The notes under the pieces are model-generated. The model had not been told where the DNA came from, did no database searches, and saw nothing but the letters and a program-made list of their open reading frames with translations. Below, in pieces: positions 8,600 through 18,154 of a stretch of DNA of 64,000 bases. The translations under genes and the position numbers were made by a program. How positions within the stretch are numbered: the first letter of the stretch is position 1; each line of letters opens with the position of its first letter. Source of the DNA: Rothia sp. (in: high G+C Gram-positive bacteria) (GTDB lineage Bacteria; Actinomycetota; Actinomycetes; Actinomycetales; Micrococcaceae); the NCBI GenBank assembly GCA_030529845.1, contig JAUMWB010000003.1:335704-399703 (forward strand). Direction: 5' to 3'.

Positions 8600-10111
8600 G
8601 TGAGTATTGACGTGAACCCCGAAACCACCGCAGACCAGAAAACCCGCACCTACGAGGTGCGCACCTTCGGCTGCCAGATGAATGTACACGATTCAGAGCG
8701 CATGAGCGGCCTGCTCGAAGCCTCAGGTTACGTGCCCGCTGAAGAAGGGAGCACCCCCGACCTGGTGGTCTTCAATACCTGTGCTGTGCGCGAGAACGCC
8801 GATAATAAGCTCTACGGTAACCTGGGTCAGCTGGCCCCGGTCAAGCGCGAGAACGAGGGCATGCAGATCGCTGTAGGCGGCTGCCTGGCACAGAAAGACC
8901 AGGACACCATCTTGAAGAAGGCCCCCTGGGTTGACGTGGTTTTCGGTACCCACAACATTGGCTCCCTGCCTACCCTGCTGGAGCGCGCTCGTCATAACAA
9001 CGAGGCCCAGGCCGAGTTGCTCGAAGCACTGGAGGTCTTCCCCTCCACCCTGCCGACCAAACGTGACCACGTCTACTCCGGCTGGGTCTCTATCTCTGTG
9101 GGCTGCAACAACACCTGTACCTTCTGTATCGTGCCCTCCCTGCGCGGTAAGGAAGAAGACCGCCGCCCCGGCGAGATTCTGGCAGAAGTGCAGGCCCTGG
9201 TGGACGACGGCGCTATCGAGGTGACCCTGCTGGGTCAGAACGTTAACTCCTACGGCGTAGGTTTTGGTGACCGTCAGGCTTTCTCCAAGCTGCTGCGGGC
9301 CTGCGGCGAGATCGAGGGGTTGGAGCGCGTCCGCTTTACCTCCCCCCACCCCGCCATGTTTACCGACGACGTCATCGATGCCATGGCCGAGACCCCCAAC
9401 GTCATGCCCGTGCTGCATATGCCCCTACAGTCCGGTTCTGACAAGGTGCTCAAAGACATGAAGCGCTCCTACCGCTCCAAGAAGTTCCTGGGAATCCTAG
9501 AGAAGGTACGCGAGCGCATCCCCGAGGCCGTTATCACCACCGACATCATCGTGGGCTTCCCCGGCGAGACCGAGGAAGACTTCCAAGAGACCTTGCGGGT
9601 GGTCGAAGAGTCCCGTTTCTCGTCCGCTTTTACCTTCCAGTACTCGATTCGCCCTGGTACCCCGGCTGCTACCATGCCCAACCAGGTGCCCAAGGCTGTG
9701 GTGCAGGAGCGCTACGAGCGCCTGATTGCCCTGCAGGACCGCATCGCCGGCGAAGAGAACCGCAAGCAGCTGGGCAAGACCGTGGAACTGATGGTGACCG
9801 CAGAGTCTGGCCGTAAGGCTGAAGAAACCGGCCGCCTGTCGGGCCGGGCCCGCGACCAGCGCCTGGTCCACTTCACCGTGCCCGAAGGCTGCGAGGTGCC
9901 CCGCCCCGGCGACCTGGTCACCCTGCCCATCACCGAGGCCGGCTCCTTCCACCTGATCTCTGACCCCACTGCAGACCAGTACTCGGTACGCCGCTCCCGT
10001 GCCGGTGACGCCTGGGACCGCGCCCAGGCTGACTCTTGCGGCACCGGCACCACCCAGGTGCCCGGCAGCCCCGTATCCCTGGGTTTCCCCACCTTCAAGC
10101 CCGCCCTCTAA
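8600..10111 (+). CDS. miaB: tRNA-2-methylthio-N6-dimethylallyladenosine synthase MiaB
   Basis: Radical-SAM methylthiotransferase that converts i6A37 to ms2i6A37 in tRNAs reading UNN codons. The N-terminal MTTase domain carries the auxiliary cluster cysteines ([29 protein letters not shown]). The radical SAM motif CNNTCTFC follows at about residues 170-177, and a C-terminal TRAM domain spans roughly 390-455. At 503 aa it is slightly longer than many homologues because of a C-terminal tail. GTG 8600 has no ribosome site but a -10 TAGACT 6 bases upstream, implying a leaderless mRNA. miaA, whose product makes its substrate, follows after 3 bases. Confidence 0.96.
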   Translation: MSIDVNPETTADQKTRTYEVRTFGCQMNVHDSERMSGLLEASGYVPAEEGSTPDLVVFNTCAVRENADNKLYGNLGQLAPVKRENEGMQIAVGGCLAQKDQDTILKKAPWVDVVFGTHNIGSLPTLLERARHNNEAQAELLEALEVFPSTLPTKRDHVYSGWVSISVGCNNTCTFCIVPSLRGKEEDRRPGEILAEVQALVDDGAIEVTLLGQNVNSYGVGFGDRQAFSKLLRACGEIEGLERVRFTSPHPAMFTDDVIDAMAETPNVMPVLHMPLQSGSDKVLKDMKRSYRSKKFLGILEKVRERIPEAVITTDIIVGFPGETEEDFQETLRVVEESRFSSAFTFQYSIRPGTPAATMPNQVPKAVVQERYERLIALQDRIAGEENRKQLGKTVELMVTAESGRKAEETGRLSGRARDQRLVHFTVPEGCEVPRPGDLVTLPITEAGSFHLISDPTADQYSVRRSRAGDAWDRAQADSCGTGTTQVPGSPVSLGFPTFKPAL

Positions 10112-10114
10112 GCT

Positions 10115-11077
10115 GTGGTTGAGAAGGACGCCGGCAGCAGCTCCCTGCCCCTCATCGCCGTGGTGGGCCCCACCGGCTCAGGCAAGAGTGCCCTAGCTAT
10201 TGAGCTGGCCCTTGCCCTGGGCGGGGAGTGCGTCAATGCTGATTCCATGCAGTTCTACCGGGGCATGAATATCGGCACTGCCAAGGTCACCGTCGAAGAA
10301 ATGCGCGGGGTACCCCACCACCTGCTCGATACTCTCGACGTGACGGAAGAAGCCTCGGTGGCAACCTTCCAGGCACAAGCCCGGCAGGCTTTCGATGAGA
10401 TTCGCGCTCGCGGGAACTACCCGATTCTGGTCGGCGGCTCAGGCCTCTACGTGCGAGCTGCCCTGGATGTCTTGGAGTTTCCCGAAACCGACCCGGCTGT
10501 GCGGGCCCGGCTGGAAGCTGAGCTGGCGGCGTCCGGCTCCGGCCCCCTGTTGGAGCGGCTGCGCACGGTTGACCCAGAATCTGCCGAGCGGGTCAAGGAT
10601 GACCGCCGCCTGGTGCGCGCTCTGGAGGTCTTTGAGGTGACCGGCCGCCCCTTCTCGTCCTTTATGCCTACCCGCACCTACTACCAGCCCGCCCTGCAAA
10701 TCGGGCTGAACGGCGACCGCGCCCAGCTGCACCAGCGGCTGCACGAGCGGGTGGTTGCTATGGAAGAAGCCGGTCTGCTAGCTGAGGTTGAGGCTCTTGA
10801 AGCTCAGGGGCTGCGCCAGGGCAAGACCGCTCCGGCCGCTATCGGCTACCGGGAGTTCCTCAAGGTTTTGGACGCTACCCGCGGCCACCTGCCGGATGGG
10901 CAGGAATATTCTGTGGCTCAGGCTGTTGACGATACCGTGACCGCCACCCGCCAGTTCGCCCGCCGTCAGCTTACCTGGTTCAGGGCAGATCACCGGGTGC
11001 ACTGGCTGGACTGGTCCAGCCCCACCCTGCTGGATGAAGCCCTGGCTCTTATCACCGACGAACAGCCACTAGACTAA
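10115..11077 (+). CDS. miaA: tRNA dimethylallyltransferase MiaA
   Basis: Adds the isopentenyl group from DMAPP to A37 of tRNA, giving the substrate for MiaB. The P-loop [17 protein letters not shown] near the N terminus, the [17 protein letters not shown] segment and the [13 protein letters not shown] motif near the C terminus are all diagnostic. At 320 aa it is the usual length. The GTG at 10115 begins 3 bases after the miaB stop, so the pair is translationally coupled. dapF follows after 36 bases with its own ribosome site. Confidence 0.95.
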   Translation: MVEKDAGSSSLPLIAVVGPTGSGKSALAIELALALGGECVNADSMQFYRGMNIGTAKVTVEEMRGVPHHLLDTLDVTEEASVATFQAQARQAFDEIRARGNYPILVGGSGLYVRAALDVLEFPETDPAVRARLEAELAASGSGPLLERLRTVDPESAERVKDDRRLVRALEVFEVTGRPFSSFMPTRTYYQPALQIGLNGDRAQLHQRLHERVVAMEEAGLLAEVEALEAQGLRQGKTAPAAIGYREFLKVLDATRGHLPDGQEYSVAQAVDDTVTATRQFARRQLTWFRADHRVHWLDWSSPTLLDEALALITDEQPLD

Positions 11078-11113
11078 GTAAGAAAAGCGCCCCACAACGG
11101 AAAGGCAAAACCC

Positions 11114-12070
11114 GTGGCAACCCACACCGTAGAAACCCCCGTCTGGGGCGATTTGACCGGCAAGACCCTGACCAAGGGGCAGGCAACCGGTAACGACTTT
11201 ATCTTTGTGACCGACCCCGAAGCTAAGCTAGACCTGCCAGCTGAGCTGATCGCCAAGGTGACCGACCGCCACTTCGGTATCGGGGCCGACGGCTTTATTC
11301 GCGCGGTCAAGACTGAACACCTGGACTTTGCCTCCCACCTGCTGGAAGAGTCTCCCGAAGCTATCTGGTTCATGGACTACCGCAACGGTGACGGTTCCAC
11401 TGCCGAGATGTGCGGCAACGGCGTGCGCGCCTTCGTTGACTACCTGCTGGCCGAAAAACTGGTTGAGCTTGAAGAGGGCGGACGTCTGCTGATTGCCACC
11501 CGCGCCGGTATTAAGGCCGTGGGGCGCACCGAGGACGGCTACGCCATCGACATGGGCCCCTGGGGCTTCATCAACGGCGATATGGCCCGCGACAACGGTA
11601 CCGACGCCCAGGTCACAGCCAAGGGCCTGCGCACCCCGCGCGGCGCTCTTTCCATCACCATGGGCAACCCCCACACCGTCGTCATGCTGGGCACCGACGG
11701 CAAGCTCGACGGCCTCAACCTGCACGAGGCTCCCAAGGTATCGCCCAACCCGCCTGAAGGTACCAACGTAGAGTTCGTCGTTCCCGAAGAAATCTCAGCA
11801 GAAGACGGCGACCCCGCCACCGAAAACATCGGTTCCATCCGCATGCGCGTACACGAACGCGGAGTTGGCGAGACCCTTTCCTGCGGTACCGGCGCCTGCG
11901 CAGCTGCCGCCGCCACCCGCTTCTGGGGAGGGGAAGACGCCCCCGACGAGTGGCTGGTACGCGTACCCGGCGGCACCCTGGCCGTCACCTTCGTTCTGGG
12001 CCCTGACAACCTCGAACACGTCGTCCTGGCCGGCCCTGCGGCAATGACCGGCAAGGTGCTGCTGGGCTAA
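11114..12070 (+). CDS. dapF: Diaminopimelate epimerase
   Basis: Converts LL- to meso-diaminopimelate for lysine and peptidoglycan. Both active-site cysteines are visible: one in EMCGNGVRAFVDYL and one in LSCGTGACAAAAA. The N-terminal GQATGNDFIFV and RHFGIGADG signatures agree. The GTG at 11114 has GGAAAGG 8 bases upstream. The 318-aa length is typical for actinobacterial DapF. The order miaB-miaA-dapF is widespread in Actinobacteria. The next gene starts at the base after the stop codon. Confidence 0.95.
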   Translation: MATHTVETPVWGDLTGKTLTKGQATGNDFIFVTDPEAKLDLPAELIAKVTDRHFGIGADGFIRAVKTEHLDFASHLLEESPEAIWFMDYRNGDGSTAEMCGNGVRAFVDYLLAEKLVELEEGGRLLIATRAGIKAVGRTEDGYAIDMGPWGFINGDMARDNGTDAQVTAKGLRTPRGALSITMGNPHTVVMLGTDGKLDGLNLHEAPKVSPNPPEGTNVEFVVPEEISAEDGDPATENIGSIRMRVHERGVGETLSCGTGACAAAAATRFWGGEDAPDEWLVRVPGGTLAVTFVLGPDNLEHVVLAGPAAMTGKVLLG

Positions 12071-12706
12071 ATGACTGAAACGAAAGAAAATACCCGGGAA
12101 CTCTGGAACGAGATTTACTCCGAGCGGGAACAGATGTGGTCGGGCAAGCCCAATGCCTCACTGGTCACCCTCATCGGAGATCGTGCCCCCAGCACCGTCC
12201 TTGACCTTGGCTGCGGCGAAGGCGGGGACGTGCTCTGGCTGGCAGCTGGCGGCTGGCAGGCTACCGGCATCGATATTTCGGACGTCGCGGTGGGGCGCGC
12301 TCGCGCCCGTGCGGCAGCTGAAGGGATTGATGCTACCTTCATCGACGCTGACCTGACCGACTGGTCTACTGACCAGCGTTTTGATCTCATTGTCACCAGT
12401 TTCTTGCAGTCGCACGCTGACTTTGATCGTCTGCCTCTTTTGGCAGCTGCCCTGGAGCTCTTAGCTCCCGGCGGTGAGCTTATCTCGGTGGCTCACGCTG
12501 GTGCGCCCTCCTTTGCAGACCCCGAGGACGCCCGCAAGCACAGAGCTCGCATGGTGAAGGCTGCCGAAGAGGCACGAGCCCTCACCCACAGCCGTGACGA
12601 TATTGAGATTGTGCTGGCTGAAGAGTGGGCTCGGGATATCAGCTCACCCGAGGGCGAGCCTGCAACCATACCCGATGCGGTGATGGTGCTCAGGAAAAAC
12701 GGCTAG
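12071..12706 (+). CDS. Class I SAM-dependent methyltransferase
   Basis: 211-aa Rossmann-fold methyltransferase. Motif I is VLDLGCGEGGDVLWLA, motif II is ATGIDIS, and ATFIDADLTDW and LIVTSFLQS correspond to the following strands. The N terminus (ELWNEIYSEREQMWSGKPN) resembles TehB-like small-molecule methyltransferases often found in Actinobacteria; the substrate is unknown. The ATG is immediately next to the dapF stop, so it is co-translated with dapF. A perfect palindromic terminator (12725-12752) ends the unit. Confidence 0.8.
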   Translation: MTETKENTRELWNEIYSEREQMWSGKPNASLVTLIGDRAPSTVLDLGCGEGGDVLWLAAGGWQATGIDISDVAVGRARARAAAEGIDATFIDADLTDWSTDQRFDLIVTSFLQSHADFDRLPLLAAALELLAPGGELISVAHAGAPSFADPEDARKHRARMVKAAEEARALTHSRDDIEIVLAEEWARDISSPEGEPATIPDAVMVLRKNG

Positions 12707-12724
12707 CCGAGCAGATGACCTACT

Positions 12725-12752
12725 GAGAGGCAGAGGCATGCCTCTGCCTCTC
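12725..12752. terminator. Bidirectional palindromic terminator
   Basis: Perfect 14+14 palindrome with half-site GAGAGGCAGAGGCA, located between two convergent methyltransferase genes, followed by TCTTACG. Function as a shared terminator is inferred from position and stem strength; T-runs are poor. Confidence 0.6.
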
Positions 12753-12773
12753 TTACGTGTACGAGCTGAAGAG

Positions 12774-13379
12774 CTATTCCGGGCGGCGCACCTCAAGAAT
12801 GCGGAAACCCTTTGAGGTAGCGTAGCGGCCTACCTCCAGCTCGGGGAACTCAGCGGCCAGCCACTTCTGTAGGGAGTCTGACCCCAGGTTCTTCTGCACG
12901 ACCAGGTAGGCGGCACCCCCGGGGGCAAGGCGGGGCAGCCAGGTGTGCATGATGCCGTGTAGGACGTCCTTGCCCACCCGGATAGGCGGATTAGACCAGA
13001 TGGTATCGAAGGTCAGGGACTCATCGAGGGCCTCGGGCGCAGATACCGTCACATTGGTCAGCCCCAGCCGCTCGGCGTTCATCTCGGTGAGCTTAGCTGA
13101 GCGGGAGTTAACCTCAACCCCGTAGACCTGGGCATCGGGCGCTGCCATAGCTAGGGACAGGGTAATGGGGCCCCAACCGCAGCCGATATCGAGCAGGCGC
13201 GCCCCCTGCGGAGCGGGGGCCTCATCCAGAAGAATACGGGTTCCCTTATCCACCCCACCCGGGCTGAAAATTCCGGGGGCGGTGAGGACCTGCACCCGGC
13301 GTCCGCCCAGCTCCACAGAAAGGGGCTGGGGTAAGAAATCTCCGGTGGGGTTTTCAGAAAAATAGTGCGCGCTACTCAT
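12774..13379 (-). CDS. RsmC/RlmG-like class I methyltransferase (methyltransferase small domain)
   Basis: 201-aa methyltransferase of the MTS (methyltransferase small) family. Motif I is LLDIGCGWGPITLSLA. The catalytic NPPIRVGKDVLHGIMH segment is the NPP motif of RNA guanine-N2 methyltransferases such as RsmC (16S G1207). YFSENPTGDF and FSPGGVDKGTRIL also match the family. It is shorter than enterobacterial RsmC because the inactive N-terminal domain is missing, as is usual in Gram-positives. The ATG start lies in a 90-bp divergent region shared with hflX. Confidence 0.85.
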   Translation of the reverse strand: MSSAHYFSENPTGDFLPQPLSVELGGRRVQVLTAPGIFSPGGVDKGTRILLDEAPAPQGARLLDIGCGWGPITLSLAMAAPDAQVYGVEVNSRSAKLTEMNAERLGLTNVTVSAPEALDESLTFDTIWSNPPIRVGKDVLHGIMHTWLPRLAPGGAAYLVVQKNLGSDSLQKWLAAEFPELEVGRYATSKGFRILEVRRPE

Positions 13380-13467
13380 AGACGTTCATTCTACGCTAAG
13401 CCCCCTGCCCTTATTGCCGTGTAAAAGCTAGAATAGAAGGACGCCTCAAACCACCTCGAAAGGTACT

Positions 13468-15072
13468 ATGACCGAGACTTCAACCCCCAGCAATGACCCT
13501 AAACTTCCCTCAGACGAACAGCTGAGACTCACGGTAGACCGCGTGCTGGGGCGGGCTCAGGCCAACGGTAGCGTGCTCGATGAAAGGGCCCGCGAACTCT
13601 CTAATAACCAGCGCGAACACTCTGAATACGATGGTGACCAGCAGGACCTTGAAGAGCGCCGTGCCCTGCGCCGAGTGGCCGGTCTATCGACCGAACTCGA
13701 TGACGTCACCGAAGTTGAATACCGCCAGCTGCGCCTTGAACGCGTTGTGCTGGCAGGTGTTTGGTCTGAGGGCACCCTGGAAGAAGCCGAAAATTCCCTG
13801 CGCGAGCTGGCCGCTCTAGCCGAGACTGCGGGTTCTGAGGTTTTGGACGGCCTGGTACAGCGCCGCCTCAAGCCAGACCCGGGCACCTACCTGGGCTCAG
13901 GCAAGGTGCTTGAACTCAAAGACATCGTTGAAGCCTCCGGCGCTGATACCGTGATTGTGGACGCCGAACTGGCTCCCTCCCAGCGCCGCGCCATAGAAGA
14001 TATCGTCAAGGTTAAGGTCATTGACCGTACCGCCCTGATTCTTGATATCTTCGCCCAGCACGCCAAGTCCCGAGAGGGTAAGGCCCAGGTCGAGCTGGCC
14101 CAGCTCGAATACATGCTGCCGCGCCTGCGCGGTTGGGGTGCCTCCCTGTCCCGTCAGGCCGGTGGCCGAGCCGCCGGTGGTGAGGGTATTGGCTCCCGCG
14201 GCCCCGGTGAAACCAAGATTGAAATGGACCGCCGCCGCCTGCGCGCCCGCATGGCCAAGCTCAAACGAGAAATCGCTGCCATGGCCCCCGCCCGCGAGAC
14301 CAAGCGCCTGAACCGCAAGCGTAACCGGGTGCCGTCCGTTGCAATTGCAGGTTATACCAACGCCGGTAAGTCTTCCCTGCTCAACCGCCTCACCGATGCC
14401 GGCGTGCTGGTTGAAAACGCCCTCTTCGCTACCCTGGACCCCACTGTGCGCAAGGCCCAGACTCCGGACGGCGTGGGATACACCCTCTCTGACACCGTTG
14501 GCTTTGTGCGCGCCCTCCCCACCCAGCTGGTGGAGGCCTTCCGCTCAACCCTTGAGGAAGTTGCCGACGCTGATGTGATCGTTCACGTTGTGGATGTCTC
14601 CCACCCCGACCCCGAGGGGCAGATTCACTCTGTCCGCCAGGTCATCACCGAGGTTGATGCCCAGAACATCCCCGAAATCATCGTGCTTAACAAGGCCGAT
14701 GCCGCTGACCCCTTCGTCATTGAGCGCCTGCGCCAGAAAGAACCCAACCATGTGGTTGTCTCGGCCCGCACCGGCGAGGGAATCGAAGAACTACAGCAGA
14801 AAATTGCTGACACCATTCCTCGCCCCTCCATCGAGCTCAACATGCTGGTACCCTACTCAGCAGGCAGCGTCATCTCCCGCCTGCACGAATGGGACGCTGA
14901 AATCCTGCGCACCGCCTTTGTCTCTGACGGTACCTACGTGCAGGCCCTGGTGCGTGATGAGGTAGCCTCTGACCTGGCTGAGTACGTTTTGGAGGAAGAC
15001 CTGCTCGAGGTTCTGCAACCTGAAATCGATGAAGCTATCGCCTCTGGGGCGGTTGAAACTCAGCGCGCATGA
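13468..15072 (+). CDS. hflX: GTPase HflX
   Basis: Ribosome-associated GTPase that splits stalled or heat-damaged 70S ribosomes. It has the HflX N-terminal domain (LKPDPGTYLGSGKVLELKDI, then ERRALRRVAGL-like and QLEYMLPRLRGWGASLSRQ). A glycine-rich linker GGRAAGGEGIGSRGPGETKI precedes the G domain, which has G1 GYTNAGKSSLLNRL, G3 DTVGF and G4 LNKAD. The 534-aa length is normal for Actinobacteria. ATG 13468 has GAAAGG 6 bases upstream and a -10 TAGAAT near 13430. The dinG-like gene overlaps its stop by ATGA. Confidence 0.96.
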   Translation: MTETSTPSNDPKLPSDEQLRLTVDRVLGRAQANGSVLDERARELSNNQREHSEYDGDQQDLEERRALRRVAGLSTELDDVTEVEYRQLRLERVVLAGVWSEGTLEEAENSLRELAALAETAGSEVLDGLVQRRLKPDPGTYLGSGKVLELKDIVEASGADTVIVDAELAPSQRRAIEDIVKVKVIDRTALILDIFAQHAKSREGKAQVELAQLEYMLPRLRGWGASLSRQAGGRAAGGEGIGSRGPGETKIEMDRRRLRARMAKLKREIAAMAPARETKRLNRKRNRVPSVAIAGYTNAGKSSLLNRLTDAGVLVENALFATLDPTVRKAQTPDGVGYTLSDTVGFVRALPTQLVEAFRSTLEEVADADVIVHVVDVSHPDPEGQIHSVRQVITEVDAQNIPEIIVLNKADAADPFVIERLRQKEPNHVVVSARTGEGIEELQQKIADTIPRPSIELNMLVPYSAGSVISRLHEWDAEILRTAFVSDGTYVQALVRDEVASDLAEYVLEEDLLEVLQPEIDEAIASGAVETQRA

Positions 15073-17105
15073 GGGAACACGTCACCGCACCCACCGGGCA
15101 GGAGCTAGAAACCCTGCCCGGTGCCCAGCCCGTCCTGCACCTTTTGGACACCGTGGTGGAACGCTCCGGTGGCCAGAGGCGAGATGGTCAGCGCACCATG
15201 GCGGCCCACGTTGCCCGCGCCCTGGAGACTGAAAAGCACCTGTTGGTGCAGGCAGGTACCGGCACCGGTAAGTCCCTGGGCTACCTGGTGCCCGCTATCT
15301 ATGCCGCCCAGACCGCCGAAAAGCCCATCGTGGTGGCAACCGCAACCCTGGCCCTGCAATCCCAGATTGTCAACCGCGATATACCTCGCCTGCTGGAATC
15401 ACTGGGAGATGAACCCGAGCACGAAACCGATGTAGCCATCCTCAAGGGCCGCAACAACTATGTCTGCCTGCACAAGCTGGAAGGTGGCTACCCCGAGGAC
15501 GACGGCGATGCCCTCTTCGATATGGACGCCGCCACCGGCTCCACCGGTCCCGCAGGAAAACTGGGGGAGGAAGTTCTCCGCCTACGCGAGTGGGCTCAGA
15601 CCACCGACACCGGTGACCGCGACGAATTGCTACCGGGCGTCAGCGATAAGGCCTGGCGGCAGGTAGCGGTTACCGCCTCAGAGTGCCTGGGCAAAAAGTG
15701 TCCCCTGGTTGAAGAGTGCTTCAGCGAGATGGCTCGAACCCGGGCTGCTGAATCTGACATCGTTATTACCAATCACGCCCTGCTGGCAATTAATGCCTTT
15801 GAGGGTGCTGCCGTGCTCCCAGACCACGACATCGCCATCATCGATGAGGCCCACGAGCTGGCAGACCGCGTCACCGGAGCCGTTACCGGAGCGCTCTCAC
15901 CTGCCGCTATCACCAAGGTCGCCCGCAGCCTCAAACGTCATACGGATGCCGATCATAAGGCCCTAGAACAGGCAGCACTCGCCCTCGATGACTCACTCAA
16001 CGGGGTTCCTGCTGAGATGATGCCCAAGGGACTACCTGACCGGGTGGCAGCTGCCATGGAGCGGGTGCGCGATGCTGCCCGCCAGGCTCTGACCGACACC
16101 AAGGGCGGGGATAAGGACGGCGACGCCGGTCGCCAGATGGCCCGGGCGGCTCTGACCGAAGTACACGAAACCTCCGAGAAAATGCTGACCGCTGACCCTC
16201 TGTATCAGGTGATTTGGGTGTCTCGTACCGGTTCCTGGGAACCCGGCAAGGGCTATGTCGCTGCTGCCGATGACGACCCTGCTACCTTGAATATCGCCCC
16301 CATCTCGGTCGCTGGTTACCTGCGCGAGGGCCTTTTCGAAAACCGTACCGTGGTGCTTACCTCCGCAACGCTGACAGTGGGCGAGAGCTTCGACGCGGCA
16401 GCCGGTGCCCTTGGCTTGATGGGTAAGGACGCCCCCCGCTGGGACGGCATTGATGTGGGCTCCCCCTTCAACTACCCCAAGCAGGGTGTTCTTTATCTGG
16501 CGTCTGACCTTCCCAAACCTGGGCGGGGTGTCTCGGTAGAGCAGCTGGACCGGATTGTGGAACTGGTAACCGCTTCGGGCGGCGGCGCGCTGGGGCTCTT
16601 TTCCTCAAAACGCGGGGCAGAACTAGCTGCCGAGTACGTGCGGGAACGAACCGATCTCAATATTCTTCTGCAGGGGGAGTCTTCCCTACGTGCCCTGGTC
16701 AAAGAGTTCACCGACGATACGGATTCTTGCCTCTTTGGTACCATGAGCCTCTGGCAAGGCGTGGATGTACCGGGGGATTCGTGCCGCCTGGTCATGATGG
16801 ACCGTATTCCTTTCCCCCGCCCTGATGATCCGCTGTCGCAGGCCCGTACCCGGGCGGTAGCAGCTGCCGGGGGTAATGGCTTTATGTCTGTGTCTGCCTA
16901 TCACGCAGCGGTCCGTATGGCTCAGGGGGCAGGGCGTCTAGTGAGGTCTGTGGGTGATAGGGGAGTCGTGGCCGTCCTTGACTCTCGTATTGCTACCCAG
17001 AGGTACGGCTCATACCTGGTGAAGTCTCTGCCGCCCTTCTGGACCACTACACGTAAGGATGTTGTGGTCGGTGCCCTGGAGCGCCTCAAGCAGTCAATTG
17101 ACTAA
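15069..17105 (+). CDS. dinG: DinG/XPD-family ATP-dependent DNA helicase
   Basis: Superfamily 2 Fe-S helicase of 678 aa. Walker A is AGTGTGKSLGYLVPA. The four Fe-S cysteines are in NNYVCLHK, SECLGKKCPL and VEECFSEM. The DEAH box is IIDEAHELAD, and the C-terminal motif VI region has RMAQGAGRLVRS. These features match actinobacterial DinG/YoaA-type helicases that unwind D-loops, R-loops or G4 structures. Its ATG overlaps the hflX TGA by 4 bases, so it is translationally coupled. It converges on lexA; no SOS box was seen before hflX, so any SOS control would be indirect. Confidence 0.9.
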   Translation: MREHVTAPTGQELETLPGAQPVLHLLDTVVERSGGQRRDGQRTMAAHVARALETEKHLLVQAGTGTGKSLGYLVPAIYAAQTAEKPIVVATATLALQSQIVNRDIPRLLESLGDEPEHETDVAILKGRNNYVCLHKLEGGYPEDDGDALFDMDAATGSTGPAGKLGEEVLRLREWAQTTDTGDRDELLPGVSDKAWRQVAVTASECLGKKCPLVEECFSEMARTRAAESDIVITNHALLAINAFEGAAVLPDHDIAIIDEAHELADRVTGAVTGALSPAAITKVARSLKRHTDADHKALEQAALALDDSLNGVPAEMMPKGLPDRVAAAMERVRDAARQALTDTKGGDKDGDAGRQMARAALTEVHETSEKMLTADPLYQVIWVSRTGSWEPGKGYVAAADDDPATLNIAPISVAGYLREGLFENRTVVLTSATLTVGESFDAAAGALGLMGKDAPRWDGIDVGSPFNYPKQGVLYLASDLPKPGRGVSVEQLDRIVELVTASGGGALGLFSSKRGAELAAEYVRERTDLNILLQGESSLRALVKEFTDDTDSCLFGTMSLWQGVDVPGDSCRLVMMDRIPFPRPDDPLSQARTRAVAAAGGNGFMSVSAYHAAVRMAQGAGRLVRSVGDRGVVAVLDSRIATQRYGSYLVKSLPPFWTTTRKDVVVGALERLKQSID

Positions 17106-17115
17106 AGATTGGGGA

Positions 17116-17154
17116 GAAAAATCAGCCCGGCTGTGAAGGCCGGGCTGATTTTTT
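17116..17154. terminator. Bidirectional intrinsic terminator dinG/lexA
   Basis: Stem AAAATCAGCCCGGC / GCCGGGCTGATTTTTT with a 7-base loop. A T-run on the plus side and A-run on the minus side make it effective for both the helicase gene and the convergent lexA. Confidence 0.9.
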
Positions 17155-17219
17155 ATTGCCTGTGAAGAGAGGGGCGGGTGGGGCAGGTACCTGAGATGTG
17201 GTGAAGAACCTGCTGACTC

Positions 17220-17936
17220 TTAGAGGCTGCGGAGAACAGAAACAACCTTGCCCATGATGGTGGCGGTGTCGCCCAGAATCGGCTCGTATTGGGTGTTCTG
17301 GGGTAGCAGCCAGGTGTGGCCATCGCGCTGGCGGAAGGTTTTGACGGTGGCCTCATCATCGAGCAGGGCTGCTACGATATCGCCGTTCTGGGCGGTGTTC
17401 TGGGCGCGCACAACGACCCAGTCGCCGTCACAGATTGCCGCATCGACCATGGAATCGCCTTTGACCCGCAGCATGAAGAGGTCACCCTGGCCGACTAGCT
17501 GGCGGGGCAGTGTCATCACATCTTCGATAGCCTGCTCAGCGGCGATAGGGGAGCCAGCAGCAATGCGGCCCACCAGGGGGACGGTGGCTAGGTTGTCGTC
17601 GGTTTGCGCAAAGGTGGGCACAATCGGCAGGGTGATGACGCTGGTCTCAGGCTTTACTTCTTCGGTTGAGGTCTCGCCGGTGAGAACTTCAATAGCGCGA
17701 GGACGCTTGGGGTCGCGCCTAATGTAGCCCATTTCTTCGAGGCGAGAGAGCTGGTGGGTGACCGATGAGAGGGAAGCCAAGCCTACGAGGTCGCCAATCT
17801 CACGCATGGACGGCGGGTAGCCATGTTCGTCAATCGCGTTTGAAATGGCGCTCAAAATTTTTTTCTGGCGGGCAGTGAGGGGGCGGGAGCCCTTGTGGGG
17901 CGGGCTTGCCGGAGTCTGCACAGTCTGTTCGCTCAC
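17220..17936 (-). CDS. lexA: LexA repressor
   Basis: SOS repressor of 238 aa. The winged-helix N domain includes [16 protein letters not shown] and [19 protein letters not shown]. The self-cleavage site Ala-Gly lies in [12 protein letters not shown], the catalytic Ser in [10 protein letters not shown] and the Lys in DEATVKTF. About 35 residues of extra linker separate the two domains ([14 protein letters not shown] onward), common in Actinobacteria. The GTG start at 17936 is in a 218-bp divergent region with three LexA boxes, implying autorepression and joint control of the LysM gene. Confidence 0.97.
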   Translation of the reverse strand: MSEQTVQTPASPPHKGSRPLTARQKKILSAISNAIDEHGYPPSMREIGDLVGLASLSSVTHQLSRLEEMGYIRRDPKRPRAIEVLTGETSTEEVKPETSVITLPIVPTFAQTDDNLATVPLVGRIAAGSPIAAEQAIEDVMTLPRQLVGQGDLFMLRVKGDSMVDAAICDGDWVVVRAQNTAQNGDIVAALLDDEATVKTFRQRDGHTWLLPQNTQYEPILGDTATIMGKVVSVLRSL

Positions 17937-18027
17937 GGTAACTCGTCTCTGTAGGTTCTTAAAATGTCAGCCACCCGGTGTTCACTATCAAGTGGTCTTC
18001 TAAGACTATGCCAAGCAAACAGGTTAT

Positions 18028-18043
18028 TCAAACATTTGTTCTA
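18028..18043. promoter_or_regulatory. LexA (SOS) box 1, lexA / LysM divergent region
   Basis: TCAAACATTTGTTCTA, 10 of 12 match to TCGAAC-N4-GTTCGA. It lies closest to lexA and probably mediates autorepression. Confidence 0.75.
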
Positions 18044-18073
18044 ATTTTTCTCGACTATGTTCGATTTTTCTGA

Positions 18074-18089
18074 TAGAACATAAGTACGA
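18074..18089. promoter_or_regulatory. LexA (SOS) box 2, lexA / LysM divergent region
   Basis: TAGAACATAAGTACGA, 10 of 12 match to TCGAAC-N4-GTTCGA. Its centre is 46 bp from box 1. Confidence 0.7.
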
Positions 18090-18097
18090 AGAAATTT

Positions 18098-18113
18098 TAG
18101 AACAAAGATTCGA
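18098..18113. promoter_or_regulatory. LexA (SOS) box 3, lexA / LysM divergent region
   Basis: TAGAACAAAGATTCGA, 10 of 12 match to TCGAAC-N4-GTTCGA. It is 24 bp from box 2 and about 40 bp before the LysM gene start, so it probably overlaps that promoter. Confidence 0.7.
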
Positions 18114-18154
18114 CTAGTGGTTGAATCTTTGAGCGTGAATCAGGAGAAAGACTT

